NCBI GenBank assembly: GCA_965657335.1
Contig: CBFHOH010000018.1
Coordinates: 1-64,000 of the forward strand
Source of the DNA: UBA4582 sp965657335
Lineage (GTDB): Bacteria; Pseudomonadota; Gammaproteobacteria; Pseudomonadales; Azotimanducaceae
Length of the DNA stretch: 64,000 nucleotides
Reading direction: 5' to 3'
The translations under genes and the position numbers were made by a program. This document shows positions 17,010 through 26,204 of this stretch, piece after piece. The notes under the pieces are model-generated. The model ran no database searches. It was given only the letters and a program-made list of their open reading frames with translations, and was not told the origin of the DNA. Numbering within the stretch: the stretch's first letter is position 1; each line of letters opens with the position of its first letter.

Positions 17010-18224
17010 TTACTTAAAAATGCCGGTTTCGTCATTGGCTTGATATTCCTCGGGTGCCATTTGAAGCCAATCAGCTAAAATAGCAGCATTGTCCTCTCCA
17101 AGCTCGCGGGCACGTGGGTATTCATCACACGGCGTAGCACTGAAATATAGCGGCAGCCGGTCTCCTATCATGGTGCCATATTCCGGGTGTTCGCCTTTCA
17201 TGGGCTGGAAGAAATTGTATGCGGCTAGTTGTGGGTCTTTCTCGATTAGGTCCACGCCATTTTGCACAATGCCCGCAGGCACACCGACACGTTGGCAATG
17301 TGCCATTACTTCCGCTGCGTCAAGATTTTGCGTCCACGCGGATATCTCCTGATCGAGCTCATCACTTGCTTCGACTCTTCCGGCAGCGCTGTTGAATTGC
17401 GGCCCGTTCGCCCAGTCAGGATTGCCCATGACATTTTTGAAAGCTTGCCACTGTTTTTCGTCCATGCAAGCGATGGCGACCCAGCGCTCATTTTCAATAC
17501 TGTCATCAATTGTTTCCGCACATTTGTAGCAATTGTGAGGTGCAGCATGATCATAGGGTAGTTTGTTGCCAGTTGGTCTAGCGGCAGTGCCGTTAGCAAA
17601 CCAGTCGAGTAAAGAAGGGCCGGAGAAGTTAACGCCAACCTCGAACTGGGACATGTCGATGCGCTGCCCTTTGCCAGTCCGGGTGCGGGCTTCTAGTGCG
17701 GCTAAAATTGCCACAGCTGCATGAAGGCCTGCTTGATGATCGTTATACGAAAAACCTAGGCCAATATCTTCTCGTCCAGGTACGCCTGTCAGATGTGTTA
17801 GTCCCGAAAGTGCATGGATCGTCGGCGCATAAGTGACAAACTTTGACCATGGGCCCGTGTCTCCCATGCCAGACATTTCAGCATAGATTGCGCCTGCATT
17901 GGTTTCAGTAACCGTGTCAAAATCAATGCCCCATCTTTGTAATACACCCACTGAAAAGTTGTTTATGACGATATCAGCCTCATCGCATAGCTTGCGGCTG
18001 AGTGCTCGGCTTGCCTCTTGAGTCATATCTAGCGCAAGAGAGCGCTTGCTGCGATTGAATTGCAAGAAGTAAGGGTGAGTCGCAAGGTTGACGCCGGTTG
18101 AGCGATCTATCGAATTAACCTTTACCACGTCCGCGCCCATGTCTCCTAATATGCGCGTGGCAAAGGGACCTGCAAGCACGTGGGTGAAATCGAGGATTCG
18201 AATGCCATCAAGAGGTCTGCTCAT
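17010..18224 (-). CDS. Type III CoA-transferase (CaiB/BaiF), catalytic-Asp subunit
   Basis: A full-length (404 aa) class III CoA-transferase: ILDFTHVLAGP at the N-terminus, an RSKRSLALDM segment, and the conserved catalytic Asp162 in SYNDHQAG, which forms the acyl-aspartyl anhydride. Such enzymes move CoA between carboxylic acids (formyl-, succinyl-, carnitinyl-, benzylsuccinyl- and steroid side-chain acids). The ATG overlaps the stop of the upstream homologue by 4 bp, so the two are made together and probably form a heteromer. The substrate is unknown, but a hydrophobic acid would fit the neighbourhood. Confidence 0.88.
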   Translation of the reverse strand: MSRPLDGIRILDFTHVLAGPFATRILGDMGADVVKVNSIDRSTGVNLATHPYFLQFNRSKRSLALDMTQEASRALSRKLCDEADIVINNFSVGVLQRWGIDFDTVTETNAGAIYAEMSGMGDTGPWSKFVTYAPTIHALSGLTHLTGVPGREDIGLGFSYNDHQAGLHAAVAILAALEARTRTGKGQRIDMSQFEVGVNFSGPSLLDWFANGTAARPTGNKLPYDHAAPHNCYKCAETIDDSIENERWVAIACMDEKQWQAFKNVMGNPDWANGPQFNSAAGRVEASDELDQEISAWTQNLDAAEVMAHCQRVGVPAGIVQNGVDLIEKDPQLAAYNFFQPMKGEHPEYGTMIGDRLPLYFSATPCDEYPRARELGEDNAAILADWLQMAPEEYQANDETGIFK

Positions 18225-19414
18225 GATTGGTTACCTCGTGTATTTGTCCAGCCGATCTCCTTGAGAATATCGTCCGTATTATCGCCTAAACTGCCATGAT
18301 GCCTCAGCTGCCAGGGATTTTCGCTCAAGTGATAGGGGGCGCCGGGACCTTTAATTGTTTCTGCTCCAACTTTGTAATCCTGCCACCACTGCCTGAAAGC
18401 CAGCTGTGGATTCTCTGCAACTTGCTCTATCGGAAGTACCCAGCCATAGGGAGAGTGACGATCCTGTGCGGCTAGAAAGAGCTCCTCGACATCCTTCTCC
18501 CCAGCCCATGTGGTTAGTACTTCCATGATTCTTTGGATAAGGAGCTGAACGTTTTCCGGTTCCATGTACATGGGGTCAAGTAAATCCTCAAAAGCATCCT
18601 CCTCTATCAGCCAAGTGAGTTGTGCTTCTATGTCCGGGGTAGGGGTGATCATGATCGACCCGCCTCGGGCCTGCATGACCTGGTAAGCGTTGGACCAGTG
18701 CAGGCTGCCGCGTCGTGGCAAGATGGGGCCTTCACTTGAGGCGAATTGTTCGTTGTAGCAATAGAACATCAGCACGTGTTCGAGACATGAAGCAATACAC
18801 TGCTGCACTGGCACGCCGACTCGCTGGCCCTCGCCGGTCGATCTTGAGTGATGCAGTGCTGACAGCGCCGCGATCGCTGTGTAGACCCCGGAGGTCATGT
18901 AATTTAGCTCACCAAAGAATTTAAGAGGTGCCGTGTCCGCGTCTCCGGTTGTTGCTGCTGCGCCACCCAGCGCGCCGTCGACTAAATCAGAAGAAACATA
19001 ATTCGCCCATGGGCCCTCGTTGCCAAAGGATGTGACGTCAACGATGATGAGGTCAGGGCGCTTTGCCAGCGCATCATCGAGGTTAGCCTCGTCAACACCA
19101 AAGGCACCTTGGCAGGTCAATACAATTGATGCGCGCTCAATCAAAGATTGAAGCTGGCTGTTGCCTTCTTCGGTTGCTAAATCGAGGGTGAAAAAACGAC
19201 GACTCGAAGCAAAAAAAGCAAACCAAAGTGATTGCTGATCCTCTGGTGCCGTCGCCAGTCGCGGTCCTCGTAATCTCAAAGGGTCGCCTGTTGGAGGTTC
19301 GGGTCTAACGACATCAGCACCTAGGTCGGCGAGGAGCTTGGCGCCATAGATACCGCGTTCATCAGTCAAGTCGATAATACGGACGCCGCTTAGAGCACCC
19401 TCAGATGTAGGCAT
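18221..19414 (-). CDS. Type III CoA-transferase homologue lacking the catalytic Asp
   Basis: Clear CaiB/BaiF fold of 397 residues (VRIIDLTDERGIYGAKLLADLGAD at the start), but at the place of the catalytic Asp the sequence is GELNYMTSG: Tyr172 stands four residues before the conserved Gly, with Asn171 beside it, where the partner has Asp162. It is therefore probably an inactive or structural subunit. Heteromeric type III transferases are known, for example BbsEF. Its stop overlaps the next ATG (ATGA). It lies 83 bp after the cytochrome gene's 3' side in genome order and is transcribed the same way. Confidence 0.83.
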   Translation of the reverse strand: MPTSEGALSGVRIIDLTDERGIYGAKLLADLGADVVRPEPPTGDPLRLRGPRLATAPEDQQSLWFAFFASSRRFFTLDLATEEGNSQLQSLIERASIVLTCQGAFGVDEANLDDALAKRPDLIIVDVTSFGNEGPWANYVSSDLVDGALGGAAATTGDADTAPLKFFGELNYMTSGVYTAIAALSALHHSRSTGEGQRVGVPVQQCIASCLEHVLMFYCYNEQFASSEGPILPRRGSLHWSNAYQVMQARGGSIMITPTPDIEAQLTWLIEEDAFEDLLDPMYMEPENVQLLIQRIMEVLTTWAGEKDVEELFLAAQDRHSPYGWVLPIEQVAENPQLAFRQWWQDYKVGAETIKGPGAPYHLSENPWQLRHHGSLGDNTDDILKEIGWTNTRGNQS

Positions 19415-19497
19415 AGTCAGTCGTACCTTGCGTGATCGGTGAAGGAAAATTTATATGCTGAGGATTATAAACAGCATTTCTGCAGGCACTCAAATGT

Positions 19498-21720
19498 TTA
19501 GCGAGACTGGTATTTTTGCATCAGCTTTCTCACCAAAGGTGACGAGGGAGAAAGTGCTGAGAGTTTGCTCAGGTATCGCATGTTGCTAGCCAATTGATGC
19601 TGTTTGTCGGCATAGATTAGCAGCGTGCTCAGTGTGTCTATTTGATTCGGCCACCGCTGGTCCGAGGCTTTCAGGTGTTCAAGTGCCAGATCCGTTTCAC
19701 CGATACTATCCAAGGCGACTGCATACACATAAGAAAACCGAGGCTGTGCATCTTCGATGGTTGCAGCAGTTTTCAGAAAAGGCAGCGCATCCTCAATACG
19801 CTTCTGGCGAACAAGATGTAATCCCCAAGCGTGTTGAGCTGCTGCTGAATCCGGTGCGACCGATAAAGCTTTAAGCAGGTGTGGTGCTGATGCTGCATCG
19901 CGGCCCGTTGCCCGAAGAAATTCCGCAAAATTTAGTAATGCCGGTACAAAACCAGGAGAGATTTGAAGCGCGCGCTTAAAGTGTTGTTCAGCTTCAATGA
20001 GTTGATTTTGCTGCATGGCCAGATTCGCTTGAGCTATCTGAGTCGCTGGGCTGTCCTCGGATATCTTCAGCGCCTGCTCGTATTCATTAATCAATCCTGT
20101 GAGCTGGTTTCTGTCAGCTTGAGTTAGGGCGGGTAATGCATCAACCATAGTGGCGGCAACCTGGTATCTAACACTCTTGTTCTCATCTCCGGCAAGGGGC
20201 TTTAGCAGCGTCCAGCGATCTGCAGGGGGTAAGAAGCTCAGGGCCCCAATCGCAGCACGACGAATCATCGGATCTTTGTTTGCGAGGGACGGTGTGACAG
20301 CATCGAGCGTAAATCGCGAGGGATAATTCGCGAGCTGTTCGATAAGTGTTGCGCGCACAATAGGAGCAAGACTTTTATCTGCCGCATGTGCAGCGAGTCC
20401 GCGTATGCTTTGCATATTAAAGTTGCGGCTTTGTATATTGGCTTGGGACCAGTGAACCTTTGTATTTGCCTTGATGTTTTGATTAATGATGTTTTGATTA
20501 ATCCAGTTTTTCGATTGAGCGCTGTGGCAGTCGGCACAGGGTGAGGGCGTCGCGTCGTTATCTGCCGCTTGCCGCGGTATGACGAAGCTGTGATCTCTGC
20601 GATCATCAACGCCCATGTAAGTCCTCGTTGGCATATGGCAGTTGACGCACTGACTAGCCTCGGTGTTTTGTTGGTGGCCATGATGTTCAGGTTGGTCAAA
20701 AGTTGTTGCCAAGTGGCACTGGTTGCAAAGGTTATTTCCAGGTAATTTGACTTCGCCACTATGTGGGTTGTGGCAATTTGTGCAGCGCACGCCTTGCTGA
20801 TACATCTTGCTTTGTAAGAACGAGCCGAGAACAAAGACTTCGTCTTCAATTTGTCCATCAGGGAAATAGAGGTCCGGGCTCAATAGCGCAATCATGTTCT
20901 CGTCGTGATAAGCCGCTCCGGGTGTGTGTGTCGAAATAGGCAACCGCCGTGAGTGGCAACCTCCGCACATATCTATTTCAGTTTCATCGACTTGGTTTTT
21001 TGGGTTGGCAATGGCATCGCCTGCCGCGAAAAGCCACTGGGTACTTTGCCCTTTGCGGGTTAGACCCGTATCGTCAATCGTGATATTCCCTGCCCGCGCA
21101 AGCGCTACATGCTCCGAACCTGGCCCGTGACAAGCTTCGCAAGCAACGTTGATTTCTGACCACAGGGTGTTATAGCTGTTTGATTCAGGGTTGTAGTTTT
21201 TCCGCAAATCAGTGCTGTGGCATTCGGCGCAACGACCATTCCAATTCTGAAAATGACCTTGCCAGAAGAAAGGGTGGTCTGGCGAAATGTCTGCCTGCGG
21301 CTGAAGATGAAACCAGCGCTGACCGCCATTTTCCCTGCTTCGACTGTCCCAAGCGATGTTAAAGGCCTGGAGTCTGCCAGCACCTATGTCGACCAGATAT
21401 TGCTGTAATGGATCGTGGCCAAAGGTGTATAAAACTTTAAAAACCCTGACTGCGTTGTTCTGATCCAAAGTTTCGATGAAGAAGCTGTCTTGTTGCTTGA
21501 AAAAACGGGTGGTGATGCCGTGAAACTCAATCTCAACATCAGCAAAGTCTCCCAACACGTTCACACTTTTTGCGACCTGCATCGCGTGAAAGTGATCGGA
21601 CTTTTGCCATTGGGTCATTTGAGGCTCGTGGCATGTGCCGCAAGTATCAGCCCCGACGAAGTCCGCACCAATCGTCTTGAGACACAGCAACAGGAGAATT
21701 GTAAGCAGGGTAAGTCTCAT
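19498..21720 (-). CDS. Octaheme cytochrome c with HEAT and TPR repeats, periplasmic
   Basis: The 740-residue protein has a signal peptide (about 1-20) and eight CxxCH heme sites: CGTCH, CAECH, CEACH, CGGCH, CTNCH, CNQCH, CVNCH and CADCH, in the first half. The spacing and NWNGRCAECH resemble cytochrome c554/DmsE-type multiheme families. A short duplicated linker (NQNII repeat) leads into HEAT-like repeats at about 430-520 and TPR repeats at about 560-700. It should carry electrons in the periplasm while the repeats bind a partner. The ATG at 21720 starts the signal peptide; the longer TTG frame is not needed. It follows the binding-protein gene by 13 bp. The redox partner is unknown. Confidence 0.85.
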   Translation of the reverse strand: MRLTLLTILLLLCLKTIGADFVGADTCGTCHEPQMTQWQKSDHFHAMQVAKSVNVLGDFADVEIEFHGITTRFFKQQDSFFIETLDQNNAVRVFKVLYTFGHDPLQQYLVDIGAGRLQAFNIAWDSRSRENGGQRWFHLQPQADISPDHPFFWQGHFQNWNGRCAECHSTDLRKNYNPESNSYNTLWSEINVACEACHGPGSEHVALARAGNITIDDTGLTRKGQSTQWLFAAGDAIANPKNQVDETEIDMCGGCHSRRLPISTHTPGAAYHDENMIALLSPDLYFPDGQIEDEVFVLGSFLQSKMYQQGVRCTNCHNPHSGEVKLPGNNLCNQCHLATTFDQPEHHGHQQNTEASQCVNCHMPTRTYMGVDDRRDHSFVIPRQAADNDATPSPCADCHSAQSKNWINQNIINQNIKANTKVHWSQANIQSRNFNMQSIRGLAAHAADKSLAPIVRATLIEQLANYPSRFTLDAVTPSLANKDPMIRRAAIGALSFLPPADRWTLLKPLAGDENKSVRYQVAATMVDALPALTQADRNQLTGLINEYEQALKISEDSPATQIAQANLAMQQNQLIEAEQHFKRALQISPGFVPALLNFAEFLRATGRDAASAPHLLKALSVAPDSAAAQHAWGLHLVRQKRIEDALPFLKTAATIEDAQPRFSYVYAVALDSIGETDLALEHLKASDQRWPNQIDTLSTLLIYADKQHQLASNMRYLSKLSALSPSSPLVRKLMQKYQSR
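20473..20502. repeat. 15-bp tandem duplication in the cytochrome gene
   Basis: Two perfect copies of a 15-bp unit lie in the linker between the last heme motif and the HEAT repeats. They keep the frame and repeat five residues (NQNII type). Confidence 0.9.
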
Positions 21721-21733
21721 GACTGGAGTTACG

Positions 21734-22486
21734 TTACATCTCAACGGGTATGACGGGCAGCCAACGATTCAGTACCTCTTTGACCTCACCCTCTGCAACC
21801 ATGTCTTTCAGCAGCAGGTTTAACGTCACTTGCAATTCGGGGTTATCGGGATGAACTGCCCAAGCGATACTCTCTTTGGTCAGGTAGCGGTTCAAGCTCA
21901 ATAATTTGTCGTTTACAAAAGAGCGACTTAACTGCCAACTAGTGGTGGAGTCATGGATAAACAAATCGACTTCGGCGATGCGAAGAGCTTCAAGACCCTG
22001 CTCTACGCTGGCGTAAGCCATGATGCTCGGGTTGTTCAGCTCTGTTACAACAAAAGCCTCTCCCGTTGTACCTTTGTGGACCCCGACCTTCAGGCGAGGT
22101 TGTTTCAAAGCGTCGGTCTTTCCGTATCGGTTTGCATCCTCTGTACGCACAATCGCCATCTGACCTATTTCCATATATGGATTGGTGAATCTAACTCTTT
22201 TCTTCCGCTGATCGGTGATAGAAATAGCCGACATAATTACGTCTATCTCACCGGCTTCGAGTGCGCTAAACAGGCGTGATAGCTGAAACACATGAAACTC
22301 GACTGGACGATCAAGTCGGTTAGCAATTTTGTTGGCAAAATCTATCTCAATACCTTGTAGGTCTTCGCTCACATAAAATGCAACCGGCTCAAAGTCGACT
22401 GAGAGTCCGACTCTGAGCGGTTTCAGGTCTGCGGCGTAGACGTGAATATTTGCCAATGCAAGGCATAAAAGAAACAGGTATCTCAT
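21734..22486 (-). CDS. Periplasmic substrate-binding protein (family 3, PF00497-like)
   Basis: After a signal peptide (MRYLFLLCLALANIHVYA), the protein has the two-lobe type 3 binding fold: RVGLSVDFEPVAFY, GIEIDFANKIANRL, GEIDVIMSAISIT and RVRFTNPYMEIGQMA. Such proteins bind amino acids or small acids for ABC uptake or for signalling. No permease or ATPase is nearby, so an orphan sensor or a partner of the adjacent cytochrome is as likely. The ATG at 22486 is chosen because it starts the signal peptide; the open frame extends further to 22600 without merit. Divergent from the nitroreductase at 22647 with 160 bp between. Confidence 0.85.
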   Translation of the reverse strand: MRYLFLLCLALANIHVYAADLKPLRVGLSVDFEPVAFYVSEDLQGIEIDFANKIANRLDRPVEFHVFQLSRLFSALEAGEIDVIMSAISITDQRKKRVRFTNPYMEIGQMAIVRTEDANRYGKTDALKQPRLKVGVHKGTTGEAFVVTELNNPSIMAYASVEQGLEALRIAEVDLFIHDSTTSWQLSRSFVNDKLLSLNRYLTKESIAWAVHPDNPELQVTLNLLLKDMVAEGEVKEVLNRWLPVIPVEM

Positions 22487-22646
22487 GAGAAAGTGCCAAC
22501 GAAGTGTAGATGAAACTATTCTGACACAAGCCCGCATATGAGCAAAGATCGATTGTGCTGATCGAGCAGAAACGTAAACGCAAACGTGATTAGCGTTCAA
22601 GCAAGGATTGCTTCAGAATCTCTAGATTGAAACAAGAGGAGTTGCT

Positions 22647-23300
22647 ATGGATATCTATGATGCTATGTCTACCTTGCGGGCCGTAAGAAGAATCAAGCCC
22701 GATCCGATTTCCCCAGATGTTTTGCGGCGGGTTTTGACCGCAGCAACCTGGGCGCCAACCGGCGGAAATCACCAGCCGTGGCGTATGATTGCTGTAAAGG
22801 ACGCCGCGTTGAAACAGGGTATGGAAGACCTGTACAGGCCGCACTGGGAAAGTTACATCCCGGGTTATGAGGCTCATCTCTCTGCGATGAGTGATTCGCA
22901 GGCATTGAGTAGTCGGAAGGCGCTTGAGTCAGGTACTTATCTTGCCAATCATATGCACGAGGCCCCGGTAATCTGTGTGTTCTGTTTTGATTTTGACCAC
23001 ATTACTGTCACGGACGCTGGCCTGCCTCGACAGAGCGTGGTTGGTGGTGGTTCAATTTACCCTGCGGTTCAAAACTTGTTGTTAGCGGCGCGAACCGAAG
23101 GTCTTGGTTGTGTGCTAACAACACTGTTATGTATTGAAGAGGCGGGCATCAAAGAACTGCTGCAAATCCCAGACAAATGGCATACGGCCGCTTTCGTGCC
23201 GATAGGCTATCCTGTACTGGGGGGGCATGGTGAGATTACTCGCAGACCGCTGAGCGAAATGGCCTTTAGTGATACGTTCGGCAATCCATTAAACATATAG
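22647..23300 (+). CDS. Nitroreductase family protein (FMN)
   Basis: A 217-residue nitroreductase: RAVRRIKPDPI at the FMN phosphate site, ATWAPTGGNHQPWRMI, and a late GLGCVLTTL segment. The family uses FMN and NAD(P)H to reduce nitro groups, enones or to dehydrogenate substrates; the substrate is unknown. Its start is supported by AGAGGAG before the ATG. It is followed by the amidohydrolase on the same strand, 48 bp on, so the two could be one transcript. Confidence 0.87.
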   Translation: MDIYDAMSTLRAVRRIKPDPISPDVLRRVLTAATWAPTGGNHQPWRMIAVKDAALKQGMEDLYRPHWESYIPGYEAHLSAMSDSQALSSRKALESGTYLANHMHEAPVICVFCFDFDHITVTDAGLPRQSVVGGGSIYPAVQNLLLAARTEGLGCVLTTLLCIEEAGIKELLQIPDKWHTAAFVPIGYPVLGGHGEITRRPLSEMAFSDTFGNPLNI

Positions 23301-23348
23301 TGTTGCGATGAAAAACAAGCAACGCGATGGCTCAATAGGTTCGGGAAC

Positions 23349-24998
23349 ATGATGACTAAACCAACAAGAAGGAACAATAAGTGGAGTCGATCGCTGCGCC
23401 CAGCGATATTTGCCATTTTACTGCTTAGTAACCCGCTTCAGGCGGCGACTCCGGGTGAAGAAAGGGCAGCTTCTGTTGCCAAATATGGCATTAAGATTCC
23501 CGATCCAGCCCCGCAGCGGGGCGTTGATGAAGGCGCCGGTCCGTATCAGCAGCTGTTAATTCAAAACGTCATGTTGGTTGATGGTCTTGGTTCTCCACCC
23601 CGTGGTCCGGTAGATATTGATATCGTGGATGACAAAATAGTCGCAATACGTGGCGCTAAAGGATCCTTGTCTCCTGCAAACGGGGTAGTCGCAGATGGTA
23701 TTCGTCGGATAGATGCCACGGGCATGACGGCAATGCCAGGATTTATTGATTCACACACGCATATTGGTAATCCTGGGCAAGGTCTAGCTGGACCGGTGAC
23801 GCCACCTGAGTATGTTTTTAAACTTTGGCTTGCTCACGGTATCACAACAGTTAGGGAGGTCGGCGCTAGTATGGGGCTTGCCTGGACGGTTGAGCATGCC
23901 AGGCGAAGTGAGAACGGAGAGATTGTGGCGCCGCGAATAATTCCCTATTCGATGTTTCCTGGCGCCCAGATAGTTGGCGACAAAGCGGCGCGTAAGTGGG
24001 TGAGGGCGGTAAAAAAGAATGGCGCTGTTGGCGTTAAGCTACGCGGGGGGACTCGAGAAGCGCTGGTGGCAGTCTATGATGAGGCGAAAAAGCTTGGCAT
24101 GGGCACAGCAAGTCACCATGACCAGAACGGTGTTTATCATGTAAACGCCCTCGACAGTGCACGCGCCGGCCTAGACTCGATGGAGCATTGGTATGGATTA
24201 CCTGAAGCCTTGTTCACAGATCGAACAGTTCAGCATTATCCATCGGAATACAACTATGCTGATGAGCAGTGGCGATTTGCTGAAGCGGGTCGTCTTTGGT
24301 TGCAAGCGGCAGCACCCGGATCGGAACACTGGCAGAAAGTGATGGCAGAGATGCTGGCGCTGGACTTCACGCTGGTGCCAACGTTCACCATTTATGAGGC
24401 AAACCGAGACGTTGTCAGGGCGCGTGATGCGGAATGGCATGCAACTTACACGCTGCCGGCGTTGCAAAAATTTTTCATGCCGGATCCAAGACTCCACGGT
24501 TCTTATCATTTCGACTGGACGACCGCTGATGAAGTCGCTTGGGGCAATAACTTCAAGCGCTGGATGACGTTTGTCAATGAATACAAAAATGGGGGTGGTC
24601 GTGTTGCTGCGGGATCTGACGCAGGATTCATTTTCAAGTTGTTTGGCTTTGCTTATATCCGAGAACTTGAGTTGTTGCAGGAGGCCGGGTTTCACCCGCT
24701 TGAAGTGATTCAGGCGGCGACTTTAAATGGCGCAGAATTGATTGGCATGGAAGAGCAGATTGGTTCGATTACGCCAGGCAAGCAGGCAGATATCGTCTTG
24801 GTACGAGGTAATCCGATTGCGAACTTTAAGCTTTTGTATGGCACCGGGCATATGAAACTAGACCGGGAGTCTGGCGAGCTTGGTCGGGTGGGCGGTGTTT
24901 CGTATACCATCAAGAGTGGCATTGTATTTGATGCAAAAAAGCTGCTGGCTGATGTAGCTAACATGGTGGCGCTGGCAAAGTTAGATAAAGAAAACTAG
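23349..24998 (+). CDS. Exported amidohydrolase (imidazolonepropionase-like, metal-dependent)
   Basis: A signal peptide spans about 1-32 (ending LQAA). The 549-residue protein is a type I amidohydrolase with DSHTHIG (two His ligands), VKLRGG with a possible carbamylated Lys, ASHHDQ and MEHWY (His ligands), and GSDAG (catalytic Asp). The first and last parts form the usual beta-sandwich (MLVDGLGSPP and QADIVLVRGNP). Exported members of this family act on peptides, lactams or cyclic amides, and some on organophosphates. The first of two adjacent ATG codons is used. The substrate is not predictable. It probably shares a transcript with the nitroreductase. Confidence 0.87.
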   Translation: MMTKPTRRNNKWSRSLRPAIFAILLLSNPLQAATPGEERAASVAKYGIKIPDPAPQRGVDEGAGPYQQLLIQNVMLVDGLGSPPRGPVDIDIVDDKIVAIRGAKGSLSPANGVVADGIRRIDATGMTAMPGFIDSHTHIGNPGQGLAGPVTPPEYVFKLWLAHGITTVREVGASMGLAWTVEHARRSENGEIVAPRIIPYSMFPGAQIVGDKAARKWVRAVKKNGAVGVKLRGGTREALVAVYDEAKKLGMGTASHHDQNGVYHVNALDSARAGLDSMEHWYGLPEALFTDRTVQHYPSEYNYADEQWRFAEAGRLWLQAAAPGSEHWQKVMAEMLALDFTLVPTFTIYEANRDVVRARDAEWHATYTLPALQKFFMPDPRLHGSYHFDWTTADEVAWGNNFKRWMTFVNEYKNGGGRVAAGSDAGFIFKLFGFAYIRELELLQEAGFHPLEVIQAATLNGAELIGMEEQIGSITPGKQADIVLVRGNPIANFKLLYGTGHMKLDRESGELGRVGGVSYTIKSGIVFDAKKLLADVANMVALAKLDKEN

Positions 24999-25104
24999 GC
25001 TGTGTTCAGCGCGATTGTTGAGAAGGAGAAAGCGCGCACAAGAGAGACAAAGTTTTTGAGTGTCTGTTGCTGAAGATGAGCACAGCGTAATTCGCCCTTG
25101 CATA

Positions 25105-25899
25105 TTACTGTTTCGATTGACTGCCGACCTTGCTCGAATAGTTTCGGATGGTTTGCTTGTATTCATCCTCGGTGAGCGCCCACTGTTGTAAATCAGCGTC
25201 TGCCCAACCCATGGCCATGCCCGCACTTGACCTACCCAATGCTGAGGTCATTGATCGAGTCATGGCCAGTGATGCAGCTGGAATATCGAGTAATTCTGAT
25301 ATCAGTTGATCGGTTTCCTCTGCGAGCATGCCCTTCGCCGCGACCCGTTGAGCCCAACCGCTTTGTTTCAATTCTGGTGCTTCCACCTTGCGAGCGGTCA
25401 TGACCCAGTCTCGCGCGGTGGGTAGTCCAACTTCTCGAGCTAACAATGGCGTCCCGTTCCAGACGTTTGGAATACCGAGCGCTAATTCAGGTATGCGGAA
25501 AACCACCTCCTCTGCGATCACCCTAAAGTCGCATGCAGTCGCAAGCAGTGCGCCTCCACCCACAATGTGTCCCTGCATTGAGGCGATGGTCACCTGAGGA
25601 ATTCTATCAAGTTGTTCTAATACTCGTTGCCAAGTGGCCGTCCGGTTTCTTCTTGTCGACCAGTCTCCTTCGACAGGGGGGTAGGACGTTGTTTTGAGAT
25701 CTGCCCCTGAGCAAAAAGATTTTCCTTCGGCGCTCAAGACCAGTAGTCGTATATCGGGTCTTTCCATTAAATCGTTTAAAGTTGAAGCAATCACTTTACG
25801 GATGTCGTCGTTCAAAGCATTGAGCTGTTTGGGTCGGTTAAGCACTAACCTTACGATAGGGCCGTCATAGATGACTTTGATGCTTTCGCTCTCTGGCAT
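25105..25899 (-). CDS. Enoyl-CoA hydratase/isomerase (crotonase) family
   Basis: A complete crotonase: RLVLNRPKQLNALND at the N-terminus, FCSGADLK and GHIVGGGALLA as the two oxyanion-hole elements, and IPELALGIP, where Glu is the usual position of a catalytic acid. The second catalytic Glu of true hydratases is less clear, so isomerase or other thioester chemistry is possible. The ATG at 25899 is preferred as it has AAAGGA about ten bases upstream; the ATG at 25938 would add 13 residues without a site. It converges on the amidohydrolase at 24998 and stands alone on its strand. Confidence 0.87.
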   Translation of the reverse strand: MPESESIKVIYDGPIVRLVLNRPKQLNALNDDIRKVIASTLNDLMERPDIRLLVLSAEGKSFCSGADLKTTSYPPVEGDWSTRRNRTATWQRVLEQLDRIPQVTIASMQGHIVGGGALLATACDFRVIAEEVVFRIPELALGIPNVWNGTPLLAREVGLPTARDWVMTARKVEAPELKQSGWAQRVAAKGMLAEETDQLISELLDIPAASLAMTRSMTSALGRSSAGMAMGWADADLQQWALTEDEYKQTIRNYSSKVGSQSKQ

Positions 25900-26204
25900 T
25901 GTTTGGGTGTCCTTTGGCGTCACGGGCTGACGGGTCATGTGATAGATTCAAGTAAAGAATAACACTAACCGTTGTACTGCTGACGGGCGGACACGTTTTT
26001 TTTCATATTCGACAGAAGTTGAATATCAAAATGAATTTTCTATGAACAAGGAGCACCCGGTGCCAACAATCGAGTGATAGCAGATTAATTTCCTGAGCTT
26101 GCTCGCACGCGGCACAACGAAATCTAACGCCAGCGGGTTTTGAACATACCAGCAAGTCCGGAGCTTAGTGGTTACTCACGCTTTCAGTTTAAGATTTTGT
26201 TTGT
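25900..26204. other. Intergenic stretch, about 305 bp
   Basis: No gene is supported. It is the 5' side of the crotonase and the 3' side of the SulP gene. An inverted repeat ATATTC-N10-GAATAT (26005-26026) with an adjacent T-run could be an operator for the crotonase; its T-run is on the wrong side to be a terminator for SulP. Confidence 0.4.
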
